Shown: in pieces, positions 8,578-16,440 of the stretch
How positions within the stretch are numbered: position 1 is the stretch's first letter
How the letters are laid out: each line of letters opens with the position of its first letter
DNA from: Rufibacter sp. XAAS-G3-1
Lineage (GTDB): Bacteria > Bacteroidota > Bacteroidia > Cytophagales > Hymenobacteraceae
NCBI RefSeq assembly: GCF_013623775.1
Contig: NZ_JABFAM010000003.1
Coordinates: 62,001 to 126,000, forward strand
Length of the DNA: 64,000 nucleotides
Reading direction: 5' to 3'
Notes under the pieces: model-generated
What the model saw: only the letters and a program-made list of their open reading frames with translations
Told to the model about the DNA's origin: nothing
The model's database searches: none
Made by a program: the position numbers and the translations under genes

Positions 8578-9795
8578 ATGACTACTGCCACTTCTTCGTC
8601 CCCCGCACTCCCTGAACTTACCAAGCTCAACCTCTGGGTCATGACCATCGCCACGGGCATGGTAGTGGCTAACCTGTATTACAACCAGCCCTTGCTGGGC
8701 AAGATCTCAGCCACTTTTCATGTCTCTGAGGCATCGGCGGGCAGTTTGGCCATGCTCACGCAGATAGGGTACGCTGTGGGAATGCTGTTCATTATTCCGC
8801 TGGGCGATATGCTGCGCCGCAAACGGTTGATCATGGTTGACTTTGCGGCCATTATCATTGCGTTGCTGCTGGCGGCGTTCGCGGTGAACATTGAGTCGTT
8901 GATGGTGGCCAGTTTCCTGATTGGGGCTACCTCGGTGGTGCCGCAGCTGCTGGTGCCCATGGCGGCGCACCTGGCCAAGCCCGAGGCCCGGGGCCGCACG
9001 GTGGGTTTTGTGATGAGTGGTTTGCTCATTGGTATTCTGTTGTCCAGAACTATTAGCGGCTACGTGGGCGCGCACTGGGGCTGGCGAGCCATGTTTTACA
9101 TAGCCGCGGGCATGATGCTGGTGCTCTGGGCGGCACTGTATTTCCTGTTGCCAGAGGTGCACCCCCATTTCAAAGGCACCTATAAAAACCTGATGAAGTC
9201 ACTGCTCCACCTCATCCGCGATCAGCCTATGCTGCGCTTGGTTTCGTTGCGCGGGGCCTTGTGTTACGCATGCTTCGGGGCGTTCTGGACAACACTGGTG
9301 TTCCTGCTGGAAGAACCGCCTTTCAACGCGGGCAGTGACGTGGCGGGTCTGTTTGGGTTAGTGGGTGCCGCCGGGGCTTTGGCCGCCAGCTTTATGGGCC
9401 GCCTCAGCGACAAAGGCAACGGGTTCATGGTAACGAGCATAACCATAGGCCTGCTGGTGCTTTCCTTTGTGGTATTCGGATTTTCGGGGAGCAGCATTTT
9501 TGGGTTGGTGATTGGGGTGATCTTGATGGATTTAGGCGTGCAGGCCACCCACATCTCAAACCAGACCTTTATCTTCTCGCTCTTGCCCGAGGCCCGCAAC
9601 CGCCTGAACACGGTGTATATGGTCACGTACTTTGTGGGCGGCGCTTCCGGCACGTTCATCGCCAGTCACGCCTGGCACCTCTGGAAGTGGAACGGCGTGG
9701 TGGCCGTGGGCCTGATCTTGTCTTCGCTGGCGCTGGCGGTACATTTACTGTTCATGCGTCCTTCCGCAACTCCGGCGGAGGTGTCAAGCACCTAG
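8578..9795 (+). CDS. MFS transporter
   Basis: 405-residue inner-membrane protein with 12 hydrophobic segments. The signature GDMLRRKRLIM between helices 2 and 3 matches the MFS loop motif (GxLaDrxGRRxxL), and the first helix region NLYYNQPLLGKI resembles YgaY-type MFS exporters. It probably effluxes a small molecule in exchange for protons; substrate unknown. A D36 element begins 11 nt after the stop. Confidence 0.88.
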   Translation: MTTATSSSPALPELTKLNLWVMTIATGMVVANLYYNQPLLGKISATFHVSEASAGSLAMLTQIGYAVGMLFIIPLGDMLRRKRLIMVDFAAIIIALLLAAFAVNIESLMVASFLIGATSVVPQLLVPMAAHLAKPEARGRTVGFVMSGLLIGILLSRTISGYVGAHWGWRAMFYIAAGMMLVLWAALYFLLPEVHPHFKGTYKNLMKSLLHLIRDQPMLRLVSLRGALCYACFGAFWTTLVFLLEEPPFNAGSDVAGLFGLVGAAGALAASFMGRLSDKGNGFMVTSITIGLLVLSFVVFGFSGSSIFGLVIGVILMDLGVQATHISNQTFIFSLLPEARNRLNTVYMVTYFVGGASGTFIASHAWHLWKWNGVVAVGLILSSLALAVHLLFMRPSATPAEVSST

Positions 9796-9805
9796 TCTCT
9801 TTTTC

Positions 9806-9841
9806 GTTTTAAGGCTATTTTGTGTAAAACAGGCCTAAAAC
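9806..9841. repeat. D36 dyad element, near-consensus
   Basis: 36 nt: GTTTTAAGGCTATTTT, GTGT, AAAACAGGCCTAAAAC. 11 nt after the MFS stop. The rest of the spacer to 10089 holds nothing recognisable. Confidence 0.9.
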
Positions 9842-10089
9842 GGAAGCACTTTTCCCAGCGCATTCTCTTTGTATGGAAGGCTTCTAATCACACCCTACCC
9901 CGTCTCCGCCGCAATTGCCACCGTTACGTCCACCCTCATCTCCAGAACTGAGGAAGCCGTTCTCTGCGGAAAACGAGTTTCCCGCCTCTTTTCTGGATTT
10001 CAGGAAGAAAACGAAGGCGATACAAACAAGCGTCCAGCCCGCAAATACCAATAGTTCCACTTTAGTTCTGTTTAGACGCTAGCGGGTAA

Positions 10090-10689
10090 TTAGTTGGCCG
10101 GAGCCACGGATGGTGCGCCGTACTGCTGTACCTCTACCAGCGTTTCTTTTCCGTTGCGGAGGGTTACTTTGAACAGGTAATCATATTGGTGGTCAGCCAC
10201 CTGGGCGAAAGGCTTCTTGCCGCCCAAGGCTTCTATCACATAAAGTACCGTGTTGGAATGACCGGCTACCACCACCGTCTTTCCAGCGTAGTTTTCTTTG
10301 ATGTTCTGGGCCAGGCCCAGGTAATCTGAGGGATTGTAGGTCTGTACGGCAAGTCCCTTTGCCTGGGCCAGAGGCTGTAACGACTGCTGCGTACGCTGGT
10401 AGTGGGTGGCCAGAAGTCCGGTGATGGGTTCGTTTGCCAACCTCTCCCGCAGGGCCACGGCCCGTTTCTGACCAGCTTCAGACAAGGCGGGGTCATCGGT
10501 CATGGCACCGCTGGAGGCCGCTTTTTCGGCGTGCCGAACCACGTACACCACCGTTTCAGCGGCAGCGGCTTTGGCAGAAGTTCCAGGGGCTTTCTTTCTG
10601 GCCGAAGCGTTCTGGGCCGAGCAACTGAACAAGCCCCCCAAACACAGCAAACAAGAGAACAGCAGACAATATCTTAACGTCGTTTTCAT
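10090..10689 (-). CDS. histidine-phosphatase-family lipoprotein
   Basis: 199 residues. A lipoprotein signal peptide ends in LFSC (Cys23), so the protein is probably anchored in a membrane facing the periplasm. The phosphatase core has the RHAEK motif (52-56, phospho-accepting His53) and the second catalytic His in AGHSNT. Branch-2-like SixA/phosphoglycerate-mutase-type fold, short for the family; substrate unknown. Followed by no clear terminator; stands alone. Confidence 0.88.
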   Translation of the reverse strand: MKTTLRYCLLFSCLLCLGGLFSCSAQNASARKKAPGTSAKAAAAETVVYVVRHAEKAASSGAMTDDPALSEAGQKRAVALRERLANEPITGLLATHYQRTQQSLQPLAQAKGLAVQTYNPSDYLGLAQNIKENYAGKTVVVAGHSNTVLYVIEALGGKKPFAQVADHQYDYLFKVTLRNGKETLVEVQQYGAPSVAPAN

Positions 10690-10703
10690 AGAAAAGCAGG
10701 TTT

Positions 10704-10815
10704 AGAGCAGGTTTAAACTTCTCTTTCGTGCTACAAACGGCCCTGGAGGAAACCTATCCGCAGAACCTCACTTTAGTAATCTTCGCTTACGAAGCCAAAG
10801 TGTAAACCTGCTCTT
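10704..10815. repeat. 112-bp MITE-like inverted repeat (copy 1 of 3)
   Basis: Terminal arms AGAGCAGGTTTAAACTT (10704-10720) and AAGTGTAAACCTGCTCT (10799-10815) are inverted. The inner part, ending in GCTACAAACGGCCCTGGA, resembles 23811-23861 and, inverted, 49198-49250. Confidence 0.65.
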
Positions 10816-10891
10816 AAAACCGAAGGTAGCTTTTTCTTTCTAATTTTCGCTACACCTTAAAATTCAGCCGTTCGCAGCCGTTAGCTCCGCT

Positions 10892-10927
10892 GTTTTTAGG
10901 CATTTATATGATTTTAAGGCCTAAAAC
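10892..10927. repeat. D36 dyad element
   Basis: 36 nt: GTTTTTAGGCATTTAT, ATGA, TTTTAAGGCCTAAAAC; the inner part of both arms is decayed. Confidence 0.65.
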
Positions 10928-11021
10928 GTTCTTCTATTTGACGGCTTTCAGCGAATGCCTGCAATATGTGTGTATAACTATATTCACTGAAAAGAGTATG
11001 TAGCAGAATTAAATATTCTTT

Positions 11022-11753
11022 ATGCCCGTGCTTCTTACCACCCACTCCCTACCCCGTATCTACCTCTTTGCCCTGCTGCTCCTGTTGGCGGCGGGCGGCT
11101 GCAAAACCGCCAAAACCCATTACCGCGAGGGCTTGGAGCGGGCCAGCAAAGACGATTACATTGGGGCCGTACGGGAATATGATGCCGCTATCGCCAAAAA
11201 GCCCAATGACGGCAGTTTGTACCGCCTGCGGGGCGTAGCCAAGTACGAGATGGATGACTTTGACGGCGCCTACGCCGATTTCTCCCAAGCCATTATTCTG
11301 CTGCCCACAGATGCCGAGTCCTACAAATTCAGGGGCGACATCAAGCAGAACCGGGGCCAGTACAAACAAGCCATTGAGGATTATAACTACGCCATTACGT
11401 ACCAGCCCAACTACGCCAAAGCCTATAACAACCGGGCCCTCAACCGAGCCCGCCTGAAAGACACAAAAGGCGCCGTCCAGGATTTCACGCAGGCCATCAC
11501 GCTACAGGAAGATTACGCGGTGGCTTACCTTAACCGCGCCAACTTACGCATGCGCCAAAAGCAATACCCCCCCGCCATGGAAGACTACGACAAAGCCATC
11601 CAACTAGACCCCGCCATGGTGCAGGCCTACTATAACCGCGGCGTGCTGAAACACACCCTCAGAAACCGAAAAAGTGCCTGCCAAGATTGGCAAAGGGCCT
11701 TTGAACTGGGGTCTGCCGAGGCCAATAACCTGCTAAGCCGCTTCTGTAAGTAA
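11022..11753 (+). CDS. tetratricopeptide-repeat lipoprotein
   Basis: 243 residues. The signal peptide ends in LLLAAGGC, a lipobox-like site with Cys27. Five or so consecutive TPR units follow (for example YIGAVREYDAAIAKKPND, GAYADFSQAIILLPTD, QAIEDYNYAITYQPNY, AVQDFTQAITLQED, AMEDYDKAIQLDPAM). TPRs form a protein-binding superhelix, so it is probably an envelope scaffold; no partner is evident from the neighbours. Confidence 0.9.
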   Translation: MPVLLTTHSLPRIYLFALLLLLAAGGCKTAKTHYREGLERASKDDYIGAVREYDAAIAKKPNDGSLYRLRGVAKYEMDDFDGAYADFSQAIILLPTDAESYKFRGDIKQNRGQYKQAIEDYNYAITYQPNYAKAYNNRALNRARLKDTKGAVQDFTQAITLQEDYAVAYLNRANLRMRQKQYPPAMEDYDKAIQLDPAMVQAYYNRGVLKHTLRNRKSACQDWQRAFELGSAEANNLLSRFCK

Positions 11754-11779
11754 GTTATTTTTTCCATGTTCAAGATCCG

Positions 11780-11869
11780 TTCCCCTTTGAAGGGGTAGGG
11801 GATGATTCTCGGGAACACCTAAATCAGCACGAGTCATCATCCCCCTATCCCCTTCAAAGGGGGACGGAC
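11780..11869. repeat. inverted repeat with CCCCTTTGAAGGGG arms
   Basis: Arms 11778-11804 and 11838-11865 pair; related CCCCCTTTGAAG or CCTTCAAAG stretches occur near 28787, 51590 and 51820. Confidence 0.7.
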
Positions 11870-11934
11870 TTTTTCCACGGTTCAGAGATCCTAACTTCTG
11901 CGCCATAGTGAATCACGTACCAGGCCGATGATCC

Positions 11935-11969
11935 GTTTATGAGCCGTTTTCCAGAAACAAGGCAGAAAC
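11935..11969. repeat. D36 dyad element
   Basis: 35 nt: GTTTATGAGCCGTTTT, CCAG, AAACAAGGCAGAAAC. Confidence 0.7.
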
Positions 11970-12001
11970 GGCAGCTCTAAGGGAAAACTACGGGTTGGTT
12001 C

Positions 12002-12031
12002 TTTGGCTCCCGCGGGCAATTAGTATATTTG
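12002..12031 (+). promoter_or_regulatory. fabG promoter, Bacteroidota type
   Basis: -33 TTTG (12002-12005), 18 nt spacer, -7 TATATTTG (12024-12031); consensus for the primary sigma of Bacteroidota is TTTG and TAnnTTTG with about 19-21 nt. Leader of roughly 50 nt to the ATG. Confidence 0.6.
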
Positions 12032-12086
12032 GCGTTGAGAAACGGGGAGCGTCTCCAAACCGGTGGCGGCCCTTTAAAGAAGCACT

Positions 12087-12833
12087 ATGAAATTATTGGA
12101 AGGAAAAACTGCCTTAGTTACCGGCGCCTCCAAAGGCATTGGCCGGGCCATCGCGAAGAAATATGCCGCAATGGGCGCCAACGTGGCCTTCACCTATCTC
12201 TCCAGCGTGGAGAAAGGCCAGGCCCTGGAGCAGGAATTAGCCGAGTACGGCATCCAAGCCAAAGGCTACCGTTCAGATGCGGCTGACTTCACCCAAGCCG
12301 AGCAACTGGTGGAAGCCGTGGTAAAAGACTTCGGCAAGCTGGATGTACTGGTGAACAACGCCGGTATCACCAAAGATGGTCTGCTGATGCGCATGAGCGA
12401 AGAACAGTGGGATGCCGTGATCAACACCAACCTGAAATCGGTCTTCAACCTGACCAAGGCGGCCACCAAGCACATGATGCGCGCCAAGAACGGTTCCATC
12501 ATCAACATGACCAGTGTGGTGGGCATCAAAGGCAACGCCGGACAGGCCAACTACGCGGCTTCTAAAGCGGGCATCATCGGGTTCACCAAGTCGGTGGCCC
12601 TGGAGTTGGGTTCCCGGAACATCCGCAGCAACGCCATCGCGCCAGGCTTCATTGAGACCGACATGACCGACGAGTTGGATGCCGCGGTAGTAGCCGAGTG
12701 GCGCAAAGCTATCCCGCTGAAACGCGGAGGTTCCCCGGAGGACGTGGCCAACGCCGCCGTATTCCTGGCCTCAGACTTGTCTGCCTACGTAACCGGACAA
12801 ACGTTGCAAGTAGACGGCGGTATGCTCACCTAA
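12087..12833 (+). CDS. fabG: 3-oxoacyl-ACP reductase
   Basis: 248-residue NADPH-dependent SDR that reduces 3-oxoacyl-ACP in each fatty-acid elongation cycle. GASKGIG cofactor loop at 13-19, NNAG at 90-93, catalytic Ser143, Tyr156 and Lys160 in YAASK, and the typical FabG C-terminus (YVTGQTLQVDGGM). Length is that of FabG. The gene stands alone instead of in a fab cluster, so a secondary FabG-like reductase is possible, but the sequence is very close to the family core. Confidence 0.93.
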   Translation: MKLLEGKTALVTGASKGIGRAIAKKYAAMGANVAFTYLSSVEKGQALEQELAEYGIQAKGYRSDAADFTQAEQLVEAVVKDFGKLDVLVNNAGITKDGLLMRMSEEQWDAVINTNLKSVFNLTKAATKHMMRAKNGSIINMTSVVGIKGNAGQANYAASKAGIIGFTKSVALELGSRNIRSNAIAPGFIETDMTDELDAAVVAEWRKAIPLKRGGSPEDVANAAVFLASDLSAYVTGQTLQVDGGMLT

Positions 12834-12915
12834 TTAATTAGGAATTAAGAATTAGGAATATTTCCTAAAGAAAGCCGGTGTTGGTACAGACTGACACTGG
12901 CTTTCTCTTTTCTGT

Positions 12916-13068
12916 AGGGGTACTCCCTTGTGGTTGCCCTTTCTTGTGATTGCCCATTTTCCATGCTATTTTCCAGAGGATGCACGGACAAGGTCGCGAC
13001 CTGTCCCACGATGCCAGCTAACGTTACCGAGCAAACCGTGAAGGGCAACCACAAGGGAGTACCCCTAC
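12916..13068. repeat. 153-bp inverted repeat with inner palindrome
   Basis: Outer arms GTAGGGGTACTCCCTTGTGG... (12916-12943) and the exact complement (13041-13068), 28 bp each. In the middle, GGACAaGGTCGCGACCtGTCC (12988-13008) is itself a palindrome. Non-coding, non-autonomous element; no transposase nearby. Confidence 0.8.
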
Positions 13069-13069
13069 C

Positions 13070-13104
13070 CTTTTAGCCTACTTTCCAGAAAACAGCCCTA
13101 AACC
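13070..13104. repeat. D36 dyad element
   Basis: 35 nt: CTTTTAGCCTACTTTC, CAGA, AAACAGCCCTAAACC. It directly abuts the long inverted repeat. Confidence 0.7.
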
Positions 13105-13231
13105 AGAGAAAGGCAATAACGAGCCTTGGCGGTCAGTTAAGAAATAAAGTAGTTAACCAGAGCAGATTCAACTCAAATTTGGCGTACTTCTTTTATCTTG
13201 CTACTTGATCCTGTGACTTAACCCGCCGTTT

Positions 13232-15319
13232 GTGCCATCACTCCAAATCTACACTGCTTATTCTCCCTGGTATGCATTGCTTTGCCTGGCGGCAGGAATC
13301 GGTGTTGCCTGGTTCATGTACCGCCGGGGTGGCCCCTGGCCTACGGGGCTGCGCTGGTTTTTAGCTTCTTTGCGGGCCCTTCTGGTGACGTTGGTGTGTT
13401 TCCTGTTGCTGGAACCTTACACGCGCCGCATTAGGCAGGAGGAGGTAAAACCCAAAGTAGTGCTGGCGCTGGACAACTCCCAATCGGTGGGGCTGTTTAC
13501 CCAAAAAGAAGATCTAACCCGCACCCTGCAAAGAGTAGATGCGCTGGCCGAACGGCTCCGGGAAAAAGGGCTGGAAGTGGTGAATCAAACCTTTCAGGCG
13601 GGAGACACCGCCGTTACCTCATTGGCGCAGACGCCGCTCAACGCCCCGGTCACCAACCTGCATGCCTTACTGGAAAAAGGAAACCAGACCTATCACAACC
13701 AGAACCTGGCCGCCACCGTCCTCATCTCAGACGGCATCCATAACCAGGGCCCCACGCCCACGTTCCAGATGTATGATGCCCCCATTTACCCATTGGCGCT
13801 AGGCGATACCGTGGCCCAGCGTGATGTGGTACTGGAAGAAGTGCAGTACAACAAAATCAACTACACAGGCACCTCCTTCCCAGTGGTGGCGCGGGTACGG
13901 CACAACGGCTTCACGGGCACAAATGCCACTATCCTGCTGCAGGAAAACGGCAAAACGGTACAGCGCAAAACCGTGGCCTTGCCGCGCAGCGGAACGGTTC
14001 AAACCTCGTTTCAGGTAACCTCGGGGCAAACAGGCAAGAAACACTACCAGGTGGTGGTGCAACCCCTCACCGCAGAATTCACCACGTTGAACAACCGCAG
14101 GCACGCGTACCTGGAGGTAATCAAAGGGAAACTGAAGATTTTGGTGGCTGCCGCCGCTCCGCACCCAGACATCAAAGCCCTCCGCAGCGCGCTGCTCACT
14201 AATCAGCTTCTGGAAGTAGAGGTAGTGCTGGGGCCTTTCCAAAACCCATCGTTCAAAACACCGTATGACGCCGCTATCCTCCACCAGATTCCCCACACCA
14301 GCGGGATGGGCACAGAATGGCTTCGCCGGTTAAGGGCTGCCAACGTGCCCTCGCTCTACATTCTGGGCCCTCAAACCGATTTCAATGCCTTTAACGCGCT
14401 ACAGGCCGGCGTACAACTGAGCCGACCTTCGCCGCAGTTTGACGAGGTGCAGCCTATTTTGAACAACACCTTCCGCCGTTTCTCTACCGAGCCCATCGCC
14501 CAGGCCCGGATCAGAAGCTGGCCCCCCGCGGCGGTAACCTACGGAGACTGGCAGATTGCCCCGGCGGCCGAGGTCATTCTGCAACAGCAGGTGGGCACGG
14601 TCAGAACCACCAAACCGCTTCTGGTCTACAAGCCAGCGGCCCCCACCCCTGCCGCCGTGCTCCTCACCGACGGTAGCTGGCAGTGGCGCCTCACCGAGGC
14701 CGTTGACCACGGCTCGTCGCAAATCTATGACGAGCTGATGACCCACCTGGTACAGCTGCTGGCCAACCGCCGGAACCAGAAGCGCCTGCACGTGTACCCG
14801 GTAAAAGATGAGTTTGAAACCTCAGAAGGGGTGGCCTTGCAAGCCGATGTCTTCAATGCCGTACAGGAGGAAATCTTCGGGCAGACGGTTTCGCTCACCC
14901 TCACCCACGGAGGCGGAAAACAGACCCGCCATACATTTAGGCACGAGCAAGGCGGCGAAGGGCTGCGGCTGGGCAACTTACCCGTGGGCGTGTACCGCTA
15001 CACCGCATCTACCCGCGTAGAAAACCAACCTTATACAGACACCGGTGAGTTTATAGTGCAGGAACAGAACCTGGAATCGCTCCTGGCCGTGGCCGATCAT
15101 CGTTTATTAAGCCAGATTGCAGAGCGGTCAGAGACACGGTTGTATTACCCGGCCCAACTGGCCCAACTGGAACAAGATCTTTTGAAGGCCAACTTTAAAA
15201 CCGTTCTGCGCAGCCACCAGGAAGAAAAAGATTTGCTGGAGCAGCCGTGGTTCTATTTCCTGCTGCTGGGTTTGGCCTGTACAGAGTGGGCCTTGCGGCG
15301 CTTCTATGGGAGTTTGTAG
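13232..15319 (+). CDS. VWA-like membrane protein
   Basis: 695 residues, GTG start. Two N-terminal membrane helices (about 12-30 and 40-61), then a von Willebrand A-like region whose MIDAS motif DNSQS (Asp81, Ser83, Ser85) and later LISDGIHNQG (Asp of the third MIDAS loop) are visible, then Ig-like and glutamine-amidotransferase-like regions (about 230-560), and a C-terminal helix (about 670-690, WFYFLLLGLACTEWALRRFYG). This layout is that of Bacteroidota VWA/BatA-like membrane proteins facing the periplasm. Function unknown; no moxR or bat genes lie beside it. Confidence 0.8.
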   Translation: MPSLQIYTAYSPWYALLCLAAGIGVAWFMYRRGGPWPTGLRWFLASLRALLVTLVCFLLLEPYTRRIRQEEVKPKVVLALDNSQSVGLFTQKEDLTRTLQRVDALAERLREKGLEVVNQTFQAGDTAVTSLAQTPLNAPVTNLHALLEKGNQTYHNQNLAATVLISDGIHNQGPTPTFQMYDAPIYPLALGDTVAQRDVVLEEVQYNKINYTGTSFPVVARVRHNGFTGTNATILLQENGKTVQRKTVALPRSGTVQTSFQVTSGQTGKKHYQVVVQPLTAEFTTLNNRRHAYLEVIKGKLKILVAAAAPHPDIKALRSALLTNQLLEVEVVLGPFQNPSFKTPYDAAILHQIPHTSGMGTEWLRRLRAANVPSLYILGPQTDFNAFNALQAGVQLSRPSPQFDEVQPILNNTFRRFSTEPIAQARIRSWPPAAVTYGDWQIAPAAEVILQQQVGTVRTTKPLLVYKPAAPTPAAVLLTDGSWQWRLTEAVDHGSSQIYDELMTHLVQLLANRRNQKRLHVYPVKDEFETSEGVALQADVFNAVQEEIFGQTVSLTLTHGGGKQTRHTFRHEQGGEGLRLGNLPVGVYRYTASTRVENQPYTDTGEFIVQEQNLESLLAVADHRLLSQIAERSETRLYYPAQLAQLEQDLLKANFKTVLRSHQEEKDLLEQPWFYFLLLGLACTEWALRRFYGSL

Positions 15320-15337
15320 TGCTCCTGGCTTTCTGCC

Positions 15338-15373
15338 GTTTCTACCCCACTTTCCTAAAAGTTAGCCCAAAAC
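15338..15373. repeat. D36 dyad element
   Basis: 36 nt: GTTTCTACCCCACTTT, CCTA, AAAGTTAGCCCAAAAC. 19 nt after the upstream stop. Confidence 0.75.
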
Positions 15374-15385
15374 AGGCCAAAGGCG

Positions 15386-15393
15386 TACCTTTG
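15386..15393 (+). promoter_or_regulatory. -7 box of the pseudouridine synthase gene
   Basis: TACCTTTG fits the Bacteroidota TAnnTTTG -7 box, 22 nt before the TTG start; no clear -33 TTTG. Confidence 0.4.
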
Positions 15394-15415
15394 GTTTCTA
15401 CCTAAACTTGACGCT

Positions 15416-16021
15416 TTGCAGTATTTCCTTCTCAACAAGCCTTTTGAAGTCCTCACCCAGTTCACAGATGAAACCGGCCGCAGCACGTTGAAAGACTTTG
15501 TGCCCATTCCCAACGTGTATCCTGTGGGCCGGTTAGATTATGACAGCGAAGGTTTGGTGCTGCTCACCGATGACAAACAATTGCAGCATCGGCTCTCTGC
15601 CCCAAAGTTCAAGGTGGAGAAAACGTACTGGGTGCAGGTGGAAGGCACGCCCACCCATGAGGCACTGAACCAGCTGGAAAGAGGTGTGCTGATCCAAGGC
15701 AAAAAGACCACCCCGGCCAAAGCCAGGCTGTTAGAGGAAGTGAACCTGGGAGAACGTTCTAAGCCCATCCGGTTCCGGGCGAACATTCCAACTACGTGGG
15801 TGGAAATCAAAATAAGCCAGGGCATGAACCGGCAGGTGCGTAAGATGACGGCGGCGGTGGGCTACCCTACCCTCCGGCTGGTGCGCGTGGCCATCGGAAC
15901 TCTGAAATTGGACTCGCTACCGCCCGGTGAATTTAGAGCGTTGACACCCGAAGAAGTAAAACAGCTGAAAGGACTGGCCAAACCGATAAATACCTTCCAA
16001 CGCCCTTATAAAAAACGGTAA
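15416..16021 (+). CDS. rluE: RsuA/RluE-family pseudouridine synthase
   Basis: 201 residues, TTG start (no earlier or nearby ATG leaves the fold intact). Contains the family's catalytic motif VGRLDYDSEGLVLLT (Asp of RLD about residue 42), the QVRKM motif of the second conserved block, and the basic C-terminus. No S4 domain precedes the catalytic domain, as in RluE, which converts U2457 of 23S rRNA to pseudouridine. RluB/RluF-type specificity is less likely given the missing S4 domain. Confidence 0.87.
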   Translation: MQYFLLNKPFEVLTQFTDETGRSTLKDFVPIPNVYPVGRLDYDSEGLVLLTDDKQLQHRLSAPKFKVEKTYWVQVEGTPTHEALNQLERGVLIQGKKTTPAKARLLEEVNLGERSKPIRFRANIPTTWVEIKISQGMNRQVRKMTAAVGYPTLRLVRVAIGTLKLDSLPPGEFRALTPEEVKQLKGLAKPINTFQRPYKKR

Positions 16022-16025
16022 GTTC

Positions 16026-16061
16026 TTTTTCGGCCCGTTTTCCGGAAAACAGCTTAGAAAC
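16026..16061. repeat. D36 dyad element
   Basis: 36 nt: TTTTTCGGCCCGTTTT, CCGG, AAAACAGCTTAGAAAC. 5 nt after the rluE-like stop. Confidence 0.8.
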
Positions 16062-16212
16062 GGAACCGTAGCATTGTGGCACCTACACGACGTGTCTCCA
16101 TGAAACGACAACTGTCTCTTCTTTAAAATACTCTCTCCCAAGGCAAGAACTAGCGCTCATTTGCATAGGACGGCAATCAAGTACTTGACCCTGTGACGCT
16201 GCGTAGAACCAC

Positions 16213-16231
16213 GGCGTTACAGGGTAACGCC
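16213..16231. promoter_or_regulatory. perfect 8-bp dyad
   Basis: GGCGTTAC, 3-nt spacer, GTAACGCC. Operator or hairpin; sits just before a D36 and 210 bp before dnaK. Confidence 0.35.
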
Positions 16232-16236
16232 ACTAC

Positions 16237-16272
16237 GTTTCTGACCTGTTTCCCTAAAAACAAGCCAAAAAC
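16237..16272. repeat. D36 dyad element
   Basis: 36 nt: GTTTCTGACCTGTTTC, CCTA, AAAACAAGCCAAAAAC. Confidence 0.75.
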
Positions 16273-16336
16273 GCATTCTTACCTGACACCCTCCGCCAAT
16301 TGTTCGTATATAGAAACTTTGGGCTTTTGCCAGAAA

Positions 16337-16387
16337 TGACATTGTGTCACAAATGGCATGAATTTAGGCCTTGGCACATGTCTTGTT
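16337..16387 (+). promoter_or_regulatory. sigma-54-like promoter with upstream dyad
   Basis: TTGGCAC (16371-16377), 6 nt, TTGTT: GG at 16373-16374 and GT at 16385-16386 are exactly 10 nt apart, as in the -24/-12 GG-N10-GC of sigma-54 promoters, with T in place of C at the last -12 position. The dyad TGACA-TTG-TGTCA lies 22 nt upstream and could be an activator site. The predicted start point is about 40 nt before the dnaK ATG. Confidence 0.45.
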
Positions 16388-16440
16388 ACTAAGAAGCAAA
16401 ACAAGTTAAATCAGGAACTACTTAAAATAAAACTATAGCA

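Larger units (their letters stand above)
10690..11021. other. 332-bp spacer with a MITE-like unit and a D36
   Basis: No gene. Contains the inverted-repeat unit 10704-10815 and a D36 at 10892-10927; a TATTCTTT box abuts the next ATG. Confidence 0.6.
11754..12086. other. 333-bp spacer with inverted repeat, D36 and fabG promoter
   Basis: Contains an inverted repeat at 11780-11869, whose arms read CCCCTTTGAAGGGGTAGGGG and its complement, a D36 at 11935-11969, and the fabG promoter. Confidence 0.7.
12834..13231. other. 398-bp spacer built around a long inverted repeat
   Basis: An AT-rich 'aattaattaggaattaag' patch follows the fabG stop (a similar patch precedes 45515), then the inverted repeat 12916-13068, a D36 at 13070-13104, and a TATCTTG box at about 13194 before the GTG start. 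Confidence 0.7.
16022..16440. other. 419-bp regulatory spacer before dnaK
   Basis: Two D36 copies (16026-16061, 16237-16272), a perfect dyad GGCGTTAC-AGG-GTAACGCC (16213-16231), a TGACA-TTG-TGTCA dyad (16337-16349) and a sigma-54-like promoter (16371-16387). Confidence 0.7.

Noticed and set aside
9869-10054. 61-codon plus-strand frame
   Set aside because: Composition unlike the neighbouring genes, no plausible start context or homologous feature.
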